NCBI GenBank assembly: GCA_947247005.1
Contig: OX365953.1
Location: 8,313,001-8,377,000 of the forward strand
Reading direction: 5' to 3'
Length of the DNA: 64,000 nt
Origin: Spisula solida
Lineage: Eukaryota > Mollusca > Bivalvia > Venerida > Mactridae
The notes beneath the pieces are model-generated. The model searched no databases. It had not been told where the DNA came from and worked only from the letters and a program-made list of their open reading frames with translations. Below, piece by piece: positions 21,501 to 34,094 of this stretch; within the stretch, counting starts at the first letter, position 1; each line of letters starts with the position of its first letter. Position numbers and translations under genes: made by a program.

Positions 21501-24500
21501 ACTCGTCAACAAAAACAATATGGCAAAGTCTTTTTGTCACATTATTTTATCCACTTATTTAATAAAACTTGTATGTAATGAGCACACATGCAAGATCCTC
21601 TATTTCAGTTCTTTTTAAAATTTAACATTGATCAGTTTGGTTTTTTGGGTGAAAAATTTGACTACAATATGTTATATTATGTATTTCAGAGCTGCTCAGC
21701 TGATGTAAAGGAAACATTCAGTGGTTGTATTCCGTACCTAGAGGGTGGACAAGATGCTAAGACACAAGCTTACAAATGTTCCTCCAACCATTACAACAAG
21801 GCAGACTGGTTCCCATTCCTATGTGTCATGTTTGAGTACAATGCTTTTCTCGGATACTTCTATGACTGGCAATATAAACTGGCCAACAATACTCAAAAGT
21901 TCTACAGCAAGCTATCTGCAGCTTCTTTTTACTGGTACAGGTATGCACAATGTATTGCTTTTTTGGCATCATACTATGACAGTTGTAGTAAGTGTGTGGT
22001 TGTAAGTGGACATTTCTGATGGTTGAAAAGTTAGTAAATTCTGATTGTCAGACATTTTGGGGTGGCACAGAAAAGCTAGCATTTTTTTTTAGCTCAACTG
22101 ATTTTATAAAAGAGATTAAAGTGACAAATATAATTAGGATTAGGATTGCATAGACAAGGAGGTGCTCTTGTTGTTATTCCTTAGAGGAGTTCTTTGTTGG
22201 TCAAAATTAATGCTAGATGAAATATGAGCCAATTTACATTTCTTTAAAAATTTGCAAAATTCGCCAATATTTCCATGTTGCTAATTTAACCCTTTATTCA
22301 GTATATAAGTTAGACCAAAACAAAAAAATAATAGCATGCTTCTGGTAATCCTCCAACCCTTTCTTGGCCCCTACACTTAACATTGTAATGGGATATTGCT
22401 GGAGATAACAGCGGATTGTGATTTATCTCCAGTTTATAAAATCAATGAAATTATTTAAAAAAAAAATTCCTATAAGGTACCTAACTACACTTTTCTTTTT
22501 CAGCATGTAATCCAGAACCACATTCATTTGTTTTGGCCTCATCAAATAAATGAACTAATAAGAAATTATGTCTTTTTTCTTCAGGGAGGAGGAATCTAGG
22601 GGTCTGTCAGAGGCGGCAAAAGATTACAGTTATGGTGTAAGTGTGAAAACACGTCAACCTGGAACCGGCAGAAAGGGCTACCTTACTCTTCCTCAGAAAG
22701 TCCTGAATGGTCAATGTCTCAGCACGGCTCCTGTGCAATATCTGAAGAACTTAGATCATACTTGTACATACACAGTAACAGGAGATATATGCACCTCATC
22801 TAGTGTATTAAGTTCACTGTTCTATATCCAGTCTTCGTCGGATGCCAATAGTACTTTCTTCAGTGTTTTACAAGAGGAGTCTAATATCACTGTAGCCGAG
22901 ACAAATGTTGTGTATAAATGTGCCGATGCAGCTTACTTGCAATCTTATTTGAAATCAACTCAAGCTGTGAGTATCAGCGACACGGAGGTTTACAAGTTCA
23001 ACTATGATCTTCCCACGGACCCAGCCTGTACTGACGAGTGTGGTATTGACTTGTGCACAGATCTCAACAATTTACCAAACCCTGATGTACCATTCACTAG
23101 TACCTTACCTGACTGTGTGTCCCAGACCCCTACAGCACCATCACTGGCGGGCGGGATCTGTTCCAATGCAGTGATTGATGTGGACTATACAATAAGCTGG
23201 ACTGCTAACAAGATTGCTCAGTTAGATGCTGTAGTAATCCTAGCTGATGTCAGCTTACAGAATGATGTCGGTACTGGCCCCAATATTCTCTCACAGAGTT
23301 ACAGGGCTATGTACACTCATAATACCCTGGGAGATTCATCTACTGACAACTTCAATAATATTACTGATACATACTATGAACGATCTGGACGAGTGGGATA
23401 CAACATCAGTAAGCCCATATTCACAGGATCGGAAGTGTTTAATTCATCATTTACTCCTCCGATGTTTATGTATGTTAATACAAACACTACCAGACAGATG
23501 GCTGTGTATAATCCAAGTAAGTATAGTTTATTATCACTTGACTTTCCTTGTATCCTGGTTAGTATAACAAGTACACATTTTCTTATACTGCACTAGATAA
23601 AACGTTCAGGTGATGTCACTTTGTCTTCTAAATGATGTCATAATTTCCCATAAATAACGTTATTAGTGGCATCAATTATGTAATAGAACTCATTCAAGAA
23701 ACATAATGAAGCAAGACTCTAAAATTTCCAGAACTCTTCCGTATAAATTTAAATCAATTGACAACTGGTGATAGATCCTCTATTTATATAGCAGATATTT
23801 GTTGATTTTGGTGAAAGATCAAATTTTATTTCACCAAATGATCACAGAAATCAATATTTTCATGAGTGGGGTGATCACAAGTGAAATAAAATTTCATCTT
23901 TCACCAAAAATGAACCAGTTGTTTGTTTATTGTATTCTTCAATTTCCTGAAAATTGTATGGTCATTGGATTATTGGAAAAGTTACATTGAAATTAGAATG
24001 TGTGTTCCTTTATGTACTCAAATGTAATTTTATAATGATGATGCCTTGTTTGCAGCTGCCGATGGTCTGTGTGTTAATGCTGGTAGAAGATTGATCAAGT
24101 TTGGTGAAGATATATCAACACAATGTAAACTGATGCTCAATATAACAGAATTCTCAGACTGTTCTGCTCTAAGGTTGGTCCATGCATGTATTCTAGCATT
24201 CATTGTAGTGTGTAAACTGATGGCTTAATATAACAGAATTCTCAGACTGTTCTGCTCTAAGGTTGGTCCATCTTCTATAGCTCCATAACTTTTGAAATAA
24301 CTAAACATGTATGGAACTGTGGCCAAGTGGTTAACACTCTTGACTACCAATCCGGAAGTCCCTGGTTCGAATCTTAGCCGAGGCACTGGAAATTTCAGAA
24401 CGCTTTTCAGTGTTTCCCACCAAACTAAGACAAACTGGTTGGACAACCAGAGGTGTATCGGTACTATACACTGAGCATGTATAAGAACAAAGGAGTCTAT

Positions 24501-27500
24501 GTGGAAAAAGCTAGGGAAGCCCGCCCAGATTCCTTGTATAACACAAACTTTCTATCTCTTCCCTCGAAGCTGGTGGTCATTTGCCAATGAGGCAGGGATG
24601 AAACTGAATGGCCACACAGTATGACTGTCTCAGTTGAACACCAAAACAAAGAAATATTTTGCACATGTGCGGAAGGAGTCTTTGATCATGAAGCACGTAA
24701 CTTATATTCACCCTAGTAAATAAATACTAGACTTGATAAAACCTAGAACTCTTGTCAGGAGACATCAGTTTTTACAATCATATACTGTGATTTTACAAAT
24801 TTTTGTTGTACATTTACTTTTGTTGATTTCGTGGTTCAGCTTATCCTTGAATTCAAAGACATACAATAATTGTCTGTTTTGAATTCCGGCTTCAATAGAT
24901 GGAAAAAACACGCATTTATGCACACCACAAATTGTCAGTTTTGTGAAAACCATGTAATTTGGCACCAATGAAATTTAATGAAACCATTGTACATCTAGCT
25001 AAATTTAGTAATTTAGTAATCCGGGTTTACTGGTAGCTGGTATATAATGGTATTTATTTGAATAATCAATCATGAGATTATTGTTTCAATGTAGGCTAAT
25101 GTGTATATATCATCCACATCTTTCACTGTTTTATCTTTCAGGAGATTGATTATCAATCGTTTGAATGCACTGATGCCGTCAGATTTGATTGGTCGTCGTG
25201 GTTACAATGATCCAGTTAACAGAGGGTATTGGTTGAACATTCTCAGGTATTTGTCTATTTGAATTGTCACATTTATACTATTATATCTAATATAACTTTC
25301 GGCAATTGAAGCCGTCAGGATTGAGGTGTCGAGATAGAGTGATTAGTCTAAGTTGTGTGAAATCGAACCTAAAAGGGATTAGTTTTAACTGATACTCCCT
25401 TGACCGCCTTAATAGCTCAGTGGTAGAGGGTCCACCTCAAGTGTGGAAGGTCAGGATCACTCAGTGGCCATGTTGTAAGATAGACGAAAATTGATCCCAG
25501 TCTTTCTTTGGTTTATGTTCAGCAAAAAGCAGCAAACTGGCTTCTGTTCCCGTATGGTGATGGATACCATCAGGAATGAGGTGTCGAGAGTGATTTATAC
25601 AAGTTATTGAACTTGGTTGATAATCAACCTAAAATGATTTGAGTGTGATGCTACTGCTAACTACTGTAATCACCACTTTGTGCGTTCACACGTCAGTAAA
25701 AAGAATCAGTAGAAGACTGGGTAGAATACATTTAATACTGACTACCGTACTATAGAATCAAATATTTTTGCGAGGAATTAATTTTCGTGAATTGGATAAG
25801 TTTGTGAAAAATTATGCTCGCAATCTTAAACAACAGTATTACAGGGGTGTCAATTTTCCTGATTAATCCGGAATTCTGGATTAACCATTCCCGATAAAGA
25901 GATGAAGGATTTTCTTTTATACAAATCTGAGTTAATTATGGAAACAATGTCATAGAAGGCCTCTATGTTGGCAAACTGGTCAGCCGCATATGATTTTCCT
26001 GACTTTTAATTCGGCCCTGTTGACACCCTGTTGACACCCCTGAGTATAAACACACAGGATATAGTTCTTGTCGTTTGAACATCACATTAACATGTAACCT
26101 CGTATACCACATATTATTATTATTATTATACCATATTTATATAGCACTTTTATCATGTAATTACACGTTCAAAAGTGCTTTACAATCACATTTAAGACAT
26201 GGTTAAAACAATTTTACATAGATATATGCATGCAAACATAACAACAAATGTATATATATATATTAAAGTTTAAGGCTAAAATCCTCCCTCAAATACCCCC
26301 TAAAACGGGTGTTTCAAGAGCAGCGTCACATACCACTGCCACGAGAAACTGACTCCAAAGGAATAGTGATACTGACTTTAAGGAGGCAGGAGACCCCCGA
26401 TTTATTTACTACTGTACTAGTGTTTCAAGAACAGCGTCACATACCACTGCTACAAGAAACCGCCTCCAAACATCAGAAAATATACAAATCACACTATTTT
26501 GACATAGTGAAAATTTTTCATTTTACTCATGACGTTGTTTATCTATTTGTTTATATTCCTGAAGAGGACTTGTAAATATAGTTGAAATGTCAATAAATGC
26601 TGGAGATTGTCTTATTTAATTTTATTTCTTATTTTACCAATGTTATCAATGAACTGCAGAAACATAGTAAGTCATAATGTATAACTTCTATAACTTCAGG
26701 GAAGATTTATCAACAGATTGCAGAATGAGTGAATTTTTCCCAATTGGATTGAGTCCTGTAGATAACCGGACTGGAATTTGTTTCAATATGACCAATGGAA
26801 TTAATCTGGAGATATTCTATGGTGTAACTGGACGAACTAACAACACTCCCATCTATGAAATTCTGGGAGGTAAAGTGAGGTATGTGAATATATATATTAG
26901 TTCATACTTTGTGGCAGCTGGCACTGTCCTGTTAATCATGTTATATAAGATCTATCGTTACACTGTTAATAGTTACTTGTTTTTATGCCTTCCATCTACA
27001 CTTCAAGGAATATATCACACAGTATCAAATTTTAAACGGTGGTCGCCTCCTCGATAGCCTAGTGGTTGAGCGTTCGCTTCGAGTGCGGGAGGTCTCGGGT
27101 TCGATCCCTGGCCGCGTCATACCAAAGACGAGATAAAAATGGTACCAGAAATTCCCTTGCTAGACGCTCAGCATAAAAAGGGAAACTGGCTTCTGTTCTC
27201 TCATACCCTCGTGCCGATGGATAACATCAGAATGAGGTGTCGAGAGTGATTAATATAAGTTGGAAAAACTTGTTTCACAATTGACCTAAAATAAATCAGT
27301 ATAAACTAAACGGTGGTCAATTAGAAATTTGTCCGAAGTGTATGATGAGTCATTAAGGGGTATGTGCAAATTTATTGGTCTGTTGGTCTGTCTGCCGATA
27401 ATGTTGGTTTGTACACCAGAAGGTTTTTGCTTAGTTACTGGAGAATGCTTGGATCTAGGTACCTCCGACTTTACAATGATGTTGGTCGGCAACAGTAGAG

Positions 27501-28791
27501 GACTCCTATTGATTTTGAGGTCAGTTGGCCAAAGGTCAAGTTTGTCATGACCTTTAATGTGATTGTTAGATTACCCGTTTTTACAGATCAGATAAACAGC
27601 TCAGTTATATTTCCATCAGTAAAAGTTGTCAGGATGTTTCAGGAACTTCAGGATTTTTAATGTCCAAAAATTGGCTGTTTGCTAAATATTTTCCTATGTA
27701 TGTAAGTTAACCATTTTTCAGGATTTCAGGATGTTTAAATTTTGTTTACTTTTACCAATGTATTTCAGTTATTCCAATGCGACATGGAAAGTATCTTGTT
27801 TCGGTCCTACTGGATCAGTATGTTCCGGTTCCACAACGCAGCCTTTCTATCTGACAAGTTCTGTCCGGTTCACAGAGATACCACCACAGGTGCCGGCGCC
27901 AGTAGCTGCGTAAGTTTACATATTGTTTATCCAGCATACAGTATCAACATGACATTAAACCCTAGGTCCCACCGAGGAATTACCCATTGGCGATTTTCTC
28001 CTAATTTCTTGAGAAACCACCCGATTTATCAGAATTGCTTTTGATATCACAAACTGTCTCATGCCTTCCTCGAAGCTTCCCCTAGACCACGAGGAACCTA
28101 GTTCCGATGTCCTGATAGCTCATTAATTTCAAATGGGAGTACATCGCCGAGGCAAAAAAATGCTCAGTGGAACCTAGGCTTTACATGTCCTTAATTTTGA
28201 ATTACAGTTGAAACTTTTTGTTGACATTTTGGTCAAGTTGACATTCCACTTGTGGCCCAAATGATATTTTCTTACTTAGTTGTTATTGGTGATTGAAATT
28301 GACGTGAAATTACTATAGTCTCAAACCAATCATTACTGTTTCAGAGCTCTCCATAAGCCCCAGTGGTCAGCGCTGTCACTGACTACTCAAGGATTGTCCA
28401 CCGGCTATATTTTTTTTATTAAACCAGTTTAAAATAGTTGAATAATAAGAAATCAATGATTGAATGACACTTAAATAAACAAAACCCTTTTATGCACCCA
28501 AAGACCACTGCCTACTTTGTCACCATCACTGGCTACATAAAAATTTATTGAGAGCCCTGCTGTTTATTCTGCATCTTATGATTACATAAAGTTTGTCCTT
28601 ATTTCAGTTACTACGAGGTTCCCAGAGAAGAGGACAAGAAACTGTGTCCGGGCGATCGTTGTTGGGACAATTTATTTTATCCATTAACACATAGGTTTAA
28701 ATCAGAAAGCAGAGAATATGTTTTCGGAATGATCTCCCTTTCAATTATATTCTTCGTCGGGTATCTACTAGTGTCAAGGCCCTTCTGGTAG
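18504..28791 (+). CDS. TCTN: Tectonic family protein (cilium transition-zone component), complete, 9 exons
   Basis: Exons 18504-18567, 20898-21034, 21690-21940, 22585-23516, 24056-24173, 25142-25246, 26700-26879, 27769-27909 and 28608-28791 (stop TAG) join in phase into 703 residues. Residues 1-20 form a hydrophobic signal peptide, followed by an Asn/Thr-rich linker. The tectonic hallmark CPCDLTGGACDIGCCCDE lies at about 50-67, then DWFPFLC and LGYFYDW, a long Cys-rich beta-type region in exon 4, and many N-x-S/T sites. The tail has CCWDNLFYPLT and a membrane segment at about 681-699 ending in RPFW. Tectonics act with the MKS/B9 complex at the transition zone to control ciliary membrane content and Hedgehog signalling. 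The C-terminal CCW..LFYPLT plus membrane anchor looks most like TCTN2, but the short N-terminus before the Cys cluster resembles TCTN1/3, so I leave the paralogue open. The exon 5 donor (AG/GTTGGT) is weak and is duplicated just downstream. Confidence 0.95.
18715..19885 (+). mobile_element. SINE cluster interrupted by a hAT-like insertion (TCTN intron 1)
   Basis: 18715-18807 and 19606-19680 are two halves of one GTGGCCAAGTGGTTAA-family SINE body (GTTAAAGAACCAAAGA / AAAGAGTCTATTCGAAATGA). A second copy in the opposite orientation follows at about 19730-19880. Confidence 0.7.
18808..19605. mobile_element. hAT-like non-autonomous element, 798 bp
   Basis: Ends CAGGGCTTTTTTCACT and AGCGAAAAAAAGCCCTG, flanked by AAAGA on both sides (18803-18807, 19606-19610). 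CAGGG ends suggest the hAT superfamily, but a 5-bp visible duplication is shorter than the usual 8. No transposase. Confidence 0.75.
20290..20390 (+). mobile_element. tRNA-Thr-like sequence, copy 1
   Basis: TAGCTCAGTCAGTAGAGC (A box), a 5-bp anticodon stem TTCGC/GCGAA with loop CCTGTAA (TGT anticodon, but C where U33 is expected) and GGGTTCGAGCCCC (B box). The acceptor stem pairs poorly. Duplicated 259 bp downstream with its 5' flank, so a SINE or decayed tRNA copy is more likely than a working gene. Confidence 0.6.
20515..20655 (+). mobile_element. tRNA-Thr-like sequence, copy 2 (anticodon arm damaged)
   Basis: Same flank and boxes as the copy at 20290, with an inserted CCGCTAAG in the anticodon arm. 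Confidence 0.6.
21475..21605. repeat. Foldback repeat before TCTN exon 3
   Basis: TTACATACAAGTTTTATTAA at left pairs with TTAATAAAACTTGTATGTAA... at right, about 50 bp apart. A close relative lies at 44795-44935, also followed by CATGCAAGATCCTCTATTT. Confidence 0.75.
24125..24271 (+). repeat. Tandem duplication of TCTN exon 5 3' edge with its donor
   Basis: About 59 bp at 24125-24183 (last 49 bp of exon 5, the GT donor and 8 further intron bases) recur at 24212-24271 with a couple of changes, spaced 87-88 bp. Reading through the first donor towards the second copy reaches an in-frame TAA at 24226. Confidence 0.85.
24309..24630 (+). mobile_element. SINE, GTGGCCAAGTGGTTAA family, full-length copy
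   Basis: tRNA-like head GGAACTGTGGCCAAGTGGTT, B box GGTTCGAATCTTAG, body TTTCAGTGTTTCCCACCAAA and GAGTCTATGTGG. TCTN intron 5. Confidence 0.8.
25405..25665 (+). mobile_element. tRNA-Ser-like SINE, diverged copy
   Basis: TAATAGCTCAGTGGTAGAGG head and the family tail GGAATGAGGTGTCGAGAGTG. TCTN intron 6. Confidence 0.65.
26290..26475 (+). repeat. Two direct copies of a ~115-bp unit
   Basis: GTGTTTCAAGAGCAGCGTCA and GTGTTTCAAGAACAGCGTCA blocks at 26309 and 26421, each followed by CATACCACTGC and an AAACYGCYTCCAAA phrase. TCTN intron 6. Confidence 0.7.
26505..26640 (+). repeat. Decayed copy of the hammerhead-like repeat family
   Basis: TTGTTTATCTATTTGTTTAT and CCTGAAGAGGACTT..AGTTGAAATG align with the better copy at 47575. 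The core is mutated. Ends about 60 bp before TCTN exon 7. Confidence 0.45.
27047..27302 (+). mobile_element. tRNA-Ser-like SINE, best copy
   Basis: GATAGCCTAGTGGTTGAGCG (A box), CGCTTCGAGTGCG anticodon arm (CGA, Ser-like), GGTCTCGGGTTCGATCCCTG (B box), then a conserved tail ACTGGCTTCTGTTCTCTCAT and GAGGTGTCGAGAGTGATTAA. TCTN intron 7. Confidence 0.8.
27955..28184. mobile_element. MITE with CTAGGTCCCACTGAG-type ends, copy 2
   Basis: TTAAACCCTAGGTCCCACCG at left and CAGTGGAACCTAGGCTTTA at right; interior matches copies at 34858, 37120 and 46899 in the opposite orientation. TCTN intron 8. Confidence 0.8.
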
Positions 28792-29312
28792 TGTGATAGC
28801 TACAATTCATGTGATAGTATGTAGTAACAAATTATGTAAGTCACTCAGATCGTTTGTTGGGTCAGAGTAGAGTTTGTCCATGCACAGATCCAGGGGATGG
28901 GGGGGGAGAACTTGGGGTCAGGATCCCCTGGAAATATGGTGAAATCGCGGTTATCTTATATATTAATTTACACAAGTTTGACAGGGCAGACTAAGAGTCT
29001 GATAAGGACATCCCTCTAAGAGAAATAACTTGTTGGACTGCAGAGCAAAATGGCTGGTGGGACCCCTTACTGAGATACAATAATTGGTATAGAACCCCTT
29101 GAGAAAAGTTTATATGGATCTGTGCTTGTTGGCTGTTATTGAAAAGTTGACTTGCGTGTTTGATGTGGAAAGCTCATATTGATGTAACTTTCTGCTGTAG
29201 TCTACATAGTATAAAGGCTAGATAATAATCTTGTTGTTCACTGAATGATCATAACAGTGTACAATGTAATGCCACAAATACTCATGCAGCGGGACTTCGA
29301 TAATCAGCTTAT

Positions 29313-29510
29313 TTTGTGCACCATTCCTTGAAGATCGGCAAAGTCTGGGAATTTTGTGGACCGTTCCTTGAAGATCAGCATAGTCTGGGAATTTTGTGGA
29401 CCGTTCCTTGAAGATCAGCATAGTCTGGGAATTTTGTGGACCGTTCCTTGAAGATCAGCATAGTCTGGGAATTTTGTGGACCGTTCCTTGAAGATCAGCA
29501 TAGTCATGGA
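29313..29510 (+). repeat. 40-bp minisatellite
   Basis: About five units of a 40-bp repeat containing GGACCGTTCCTTGAAGATCA, nearly identical in the middle copies. Confidence 0.9.
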
Positions 29511-30639
29511 ATTGAATGTATTGTTGTTTGAAAAGTAACATGATCTGTGGGTACCCTGCACAGATGTGTCCATCACAATTTAAATTATGCCATAATACAT
29601 TGTATATAATTTTGTATGTAAGTTTGTGCTGCTCGAGTTTTTGACTTGACGACTGTTTACTTAGGAATTGCTTGTGCAAAATGAATGACCTATTCAGATG
29701 TTGCGCAGATGTGATATTTTATGGTCCTATAATTGGACAAAGTGCTGGTGAAATTGGATGTCTGTATAGTCGTCCCTAGTATAGTGTTTGTGTGTTTATA
29801 TAGAGGATACTTGCTGATTTGTTTTAAGATCAAGTGTTAAAATTAATTTTTCTGTGATCACAAGGAAAGTAAAACTTGATCTTTCACCAAAAATAAACAG
29901 TTATTATGCTTATTATCTGCTTAAATGAACAGTAAATTGAAAAAATCAGGTTGAATGTAGAATGTCACAATACGTCAATGCTTGTTTTTTAGCTTTGTGT
30001 GTTTCATTCAACAGTAAAAATCAACAGTAAGTACATAAATACAAACCACATCTGTTTTACAGGGTTCGAACAGACCAAGAAATTGTTAGAAATGGGTTTT
30101 GTATAAGCTTATGTTTCCGTCCATTATATTTAGTGCTGTTATTTTAACCATGAATGCATACCGTATGTACTTACCCATAAGTCGTGTAAAATCAAGTTAA
30201 ATAAAAGTCCAAAAAGTCAACCAGGCTTTGACTGATGACACAAATCTAATATAAGATGTACAAGTTTTGACCTTTCTGTCGATATCAAAGCATGGGTCAT
30301 GGTGAAAAAATGACTTTTTGAAATTTTATGGACACCTTTTATCTGACTTATGGGCGAACATATACGGTACATTTTACCTGAATATACATGCACATGATGT
30401 AGAAAATGTCAAGGTTGTACTAGTAACTAGTATTTAGATAGAAGGAAATGATAGTTACCCCCCCCCCCCTGTCTACATTAATATGGATCAGTCCTGAAGG
30501 TTCATACCTGTTTGAGACTTCTCTATCAATCTATTTATACTGCCTAATGCCTCTTTTTGAGTATTATTGGCAGGTATGTCTGTCAGGGGCAGTCTTAAAA
30601 TCAACAATGAAGAGAAAGGTGTGTGTAACAAGTAATTGG

Positions 30640-30760
30640 GTGGGTTACCCAAGCTTGTTCCGAATAGACTCCTTGGTTCTTTAACATGCCCAGTGTATAG
30701 CACTGGTACATGCAAGACTAACTCTGGGTTCGGGTGGGTGGGAAACACTTTGCGATCCAT
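30640..30760 (-). mobile_element. SINE fragment (GTGGCCAAGTGGTTAA family)
   Basis: CGAATAGACTCCTTGGTTCT and ATGCCCAGTGTATAGCAC are the reverse complement of the family body. Confidence 0.6.
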
Positions 30761-30980
30761 CAAATTGTGGAGGCTATGTAGCATGTTTGGCTTGTGTAAG
30801 CAAATGATAGTTTTAAGTTATTGCTGTATATATTTAACATACACATCGAGTTCTGGCGATCGTCCATAAGTGAGTGACTGCCAATGTATGATAGTGTTTA
30901 GTTAAGTATTTGTTAGTGAACTAATCATGTTGTACATAGTGATTTATCTGTAAAAGATTTATTTATTTTATATTTTTTGT

Positions 30981-30986
30981 AATAAA
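30981..30986 (+). other. Candidate polyadenylation signal for TCTN
   Basis: AATAAA in an AT-rich stretch 2.2 kb after the TCTN stop. If used, the 3' UTR would include the 40-bp minisatellite at 29313-29510 and part of a SINE. Other AATAAA copies exist, so this is only the most plausible one before the next repeat cluster. Confidence 0.3.
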
Positions 30987-31940
30987 ATATTGAAATATAT
31001 AATGTTTATACTTATTGACTTTTGTCTGTATTTTGTATAGATCAATGATTGGTTTGTCAGGCAAGACAAACTACTGCTAACTTTGAAATAATACCTACAT
31101 TTTCCACGGTTTCACAGGGTGCTGGACAAAAACAGCACAGCTGCTGAAAAAGATCTTATATTTTATGGAAAGCAAATAATTCCCCCCTTAGCTGGCATAT
31201 ATTTCGTAGAAATCGATGAAGAAATGAAATACTTAAGGCTAGTTTTGTTTTCCAATGTTGACAAATTTTGGCTTGGACCTGTAGCCAAGTCGCATGGTAT
31301 TGCTACACTGTTTATTATATCTTACCAAATTGAATGATGATAAATTAAAACAGAATCTGATCTTGGTCAGTCGGTTGACATGAATATTAGGGGTTCTACT
31401 GAGACATAACACCTAATCCTGAAAATAAGGGGTCTGTATCGGATGCCATTAGCACACAACCCTACACAACTCTTCAAACATTATTCTATTGTTAAACAAT
31501 TAAGCATAAGAAATTTCAAATGACCATATAACTTGTCATGGTATTTTTTTACCAAATATCTTTTTTTCTTTTTTTTTTTTTAGATAACAGTCATATATTC
31601 CTGTACTTTTTTTTTTTTTTTTTTTTGAGGTTTTGGTATATTTTATTTTGTATACCAAATATCTTTCATTTTCTGCAGAAAAGTTCATTCGTTCGCATTC
31701 AACAAATCCATAAATCTGGAATTGTAGAACACCTGGAATATTTGTAAAAAATAAAACAAAATACAAGAAAGACGTTCATTCTTTATTCTTGCTTCACTTT
31801 AAAAGCACCAGCACACAATTATGTACTTAGTATTATTACTTGCATTTTTATATATAAATGTTATTACATAACAGTATAAAATATACAACAAGGTCATACA
31901 TACATAATCTGTATAACTCGATTATGCAGGTCAGTCATCT

Positions 31941-32590
31941 GGGTACTGTTTTATCAAAGCACTTATGAAAATCTTAAACTTACGTTCAAATTTAAATTCT
32001 TTATAACTCTTTAATAGCTACAAATTGTGGCAAAGGGTCGTTCATTCAACAAACCCCTACAAACAATACTTGTCCACAGGGTCGTTCATTATTAATAATT
32101 ATTCATTCAACAAACCCCTACAAACAATACTTGTCCACAGGGTCGTTCATTATTAATAATTATTCATTCAACAAACCCCTACAAACAATACTTGTCCACA
32201 GGGTCGTTCATTATTAATAATTATTCATTCAACAAACCCCTACAAACAATACTTGTCCACAGGGTCGTTCATTATTAATAATTATTCATTCAACAAACCC
32301 CTACAAACAATACTTGTCCACAGGGTCGTTCATTATTAATAATTATTCATTCAACAAACCCCTACAAACAATACTTGTCCACAGGGTCGTTCATTATTAA
32401 TAATTATTCATTCAACAAACCCCTACAAACAATACTTGTCCACAGGGTCGTTCATTATTAATAATTATTCATTCAACAAACCCCTACAAACAATACTTGT
32501 CCACAATGTGTAGGTTTTAAAGAATATTTAAGAACTTAAATTTGAACGTAAATTTCCGATTTCCGTATGTGCCTTGATAAAACAGTACTC
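31941..32590. mobile_element. GGGTACTG MITE, copy 2, carrying a 61-bp tandem array
   Basis: GGGTACTGTTTTATCAAAGC at left and CCTTGATAAAACAGTACTC at right. The interior holds about 7.7 copies of a 61-bp unit (32037-32505) containing TACAAACAATACTTGTCCAC; other family members carry that segment once. Confidence 0.9.
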
Positions 32591-33204
32591 TGTTTACTTA
32601 ACATTATGCATATATAGTCCAGTCAGGGTAAGTATACAGTGACACAGTGGTCGAGTCCACTATAACGGTGTAAAACTAATTTATATAATAAAGGATTTTT
32701 ATGTACATACAACTGTAATGTCAATGCTAAACAAACATACTATATTCGCTCTACGTGTTCAGACAATGGTTGTTATCTTTTGTGTACACATAAACTGCAA
32801 CATCAGTGTCACAATATCCTAACTGGGCTGTAACATTGCAATTTCTCAACACATAGTCAGGCCTTGATACTAACTATTTTGGGCACTGGTCCGACAGGGC
32901 AAAAGCGCCAAATTTGTAAATAGGACAGTTACTGGTCCTCCAGAATTTTCACTTGTCCTTCTGGGCTTTACAAAGATTAATTGCACTTAACTCGTCACAA
33001 CAATTTTGTTGAACTGGAGCCAATGACAGTCATGCATGCATGCTAATTGTGCTGAATTTAGGCCCAAACCAGTTGTGAAATGTTTTGTGTTGAATTTAGG
33101 CCCAAGTCAGTTGTATAACCTAAAATTTGACTCAAAACTTTTCAAACACACACTTGACAGCAATCACGGCCATATCTTGTCACGCTGATACGAATAAGGC
33201 AGCT

Positions 33205-33447
33205 GGGTACTGTTTTATTAAAGCACTTGAGGAAACCATGAAATTATGTTTAAATTCATAACTATTCTTTAAAACCTACACCTTGGGGCAGAGGGACAGA
33301 TATGGTTTGAAGTAGTGCCTTGACTGAATAATAATTAATATTGAACAATCCTTTGTCATACTTTTGTAGCTGTTAAAAGAGCTATAAAGAATTTAAATTC
33401 GAACGTAAGTTTAAGATTTCCGCAAGAGCTTAGATAAAACAGTACCC
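33205..33447. mobile_element. GGGTACTG MITE, copy 3
   Basis: GGGTACTGTTTTATTAAAGC and AGATAAAACAGTACCC ends with the family interior in a single, inverted version. Confidence 0.85.
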
Positions 33448-33821
33448 AGGTCAAACATCTATAAGTTACAAAACACAAATCGGGAACCAACCTCTCCGAA
33501 CATCTGGGGTGGTATTCACCATGCATCTTTAAGGGAAAACTTAAAATTTTCTCAAAAGTTTGAAATTTCCTTAAGTGTACCTACAACTAATAATCAGGAA
33601 AATCAAGAAATCAAGATTATCATTTTTTACATAATTAAGAAGCTACAATAATCACAATGAAAACATGGGTTATTCTTTGTTTCTTGGAAAGTATGAGCAG
33701 CTCAATTTTTAACTTGAATATTTATGTTTTCCCTTCCCTTAGATGCTTTGTGAATACCATGCAGCCATGAAGAACAAATCTCAGCTAAACTTTAAATATT
33801 GCTTGAAAAAAGTTATTTTTA

Positions 33822-34094
33822 TACCCCCTATCGATAGATGGGGGGCATATAGTGATTCACCCGTCCGTTCGTCCGTCCGTCCTGGTTAACCCAAATTGAC
33901 CGTTTCTTCTAGCATTAATATGGCTTGCTACAAAGCTTTCATACTTGCATGGATGTTGTGTATGAACACTCTCCACACGCCAGTATCACCTAACCCCATT
34001 TTGACCTTCACCTTGACCTAATTTTGGACTTAGACTTATTTATGGACAAGGCTTCCACAGGGGGCATAAGCGTTTATTGAACGCAGTCTTGTTT
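33822..34094 (-). mobile_element. GGAC-microsatellite element, copy 4 (minus)
   Basis: Reverse complement of the family: GGGGGCATATAGTGATTCAC, CCGTCCGTTCGTCCGTCCGT, and AGCGTTTATTGAACGCAGTC at the far end. Confidence 0.85.

Noticed and set aside
31119..31337. 72-codon plus-strand frame after TCTN
   Set aside because: No conserved motif and no splice link to TCTN, whose stop codon is clear at 28791.
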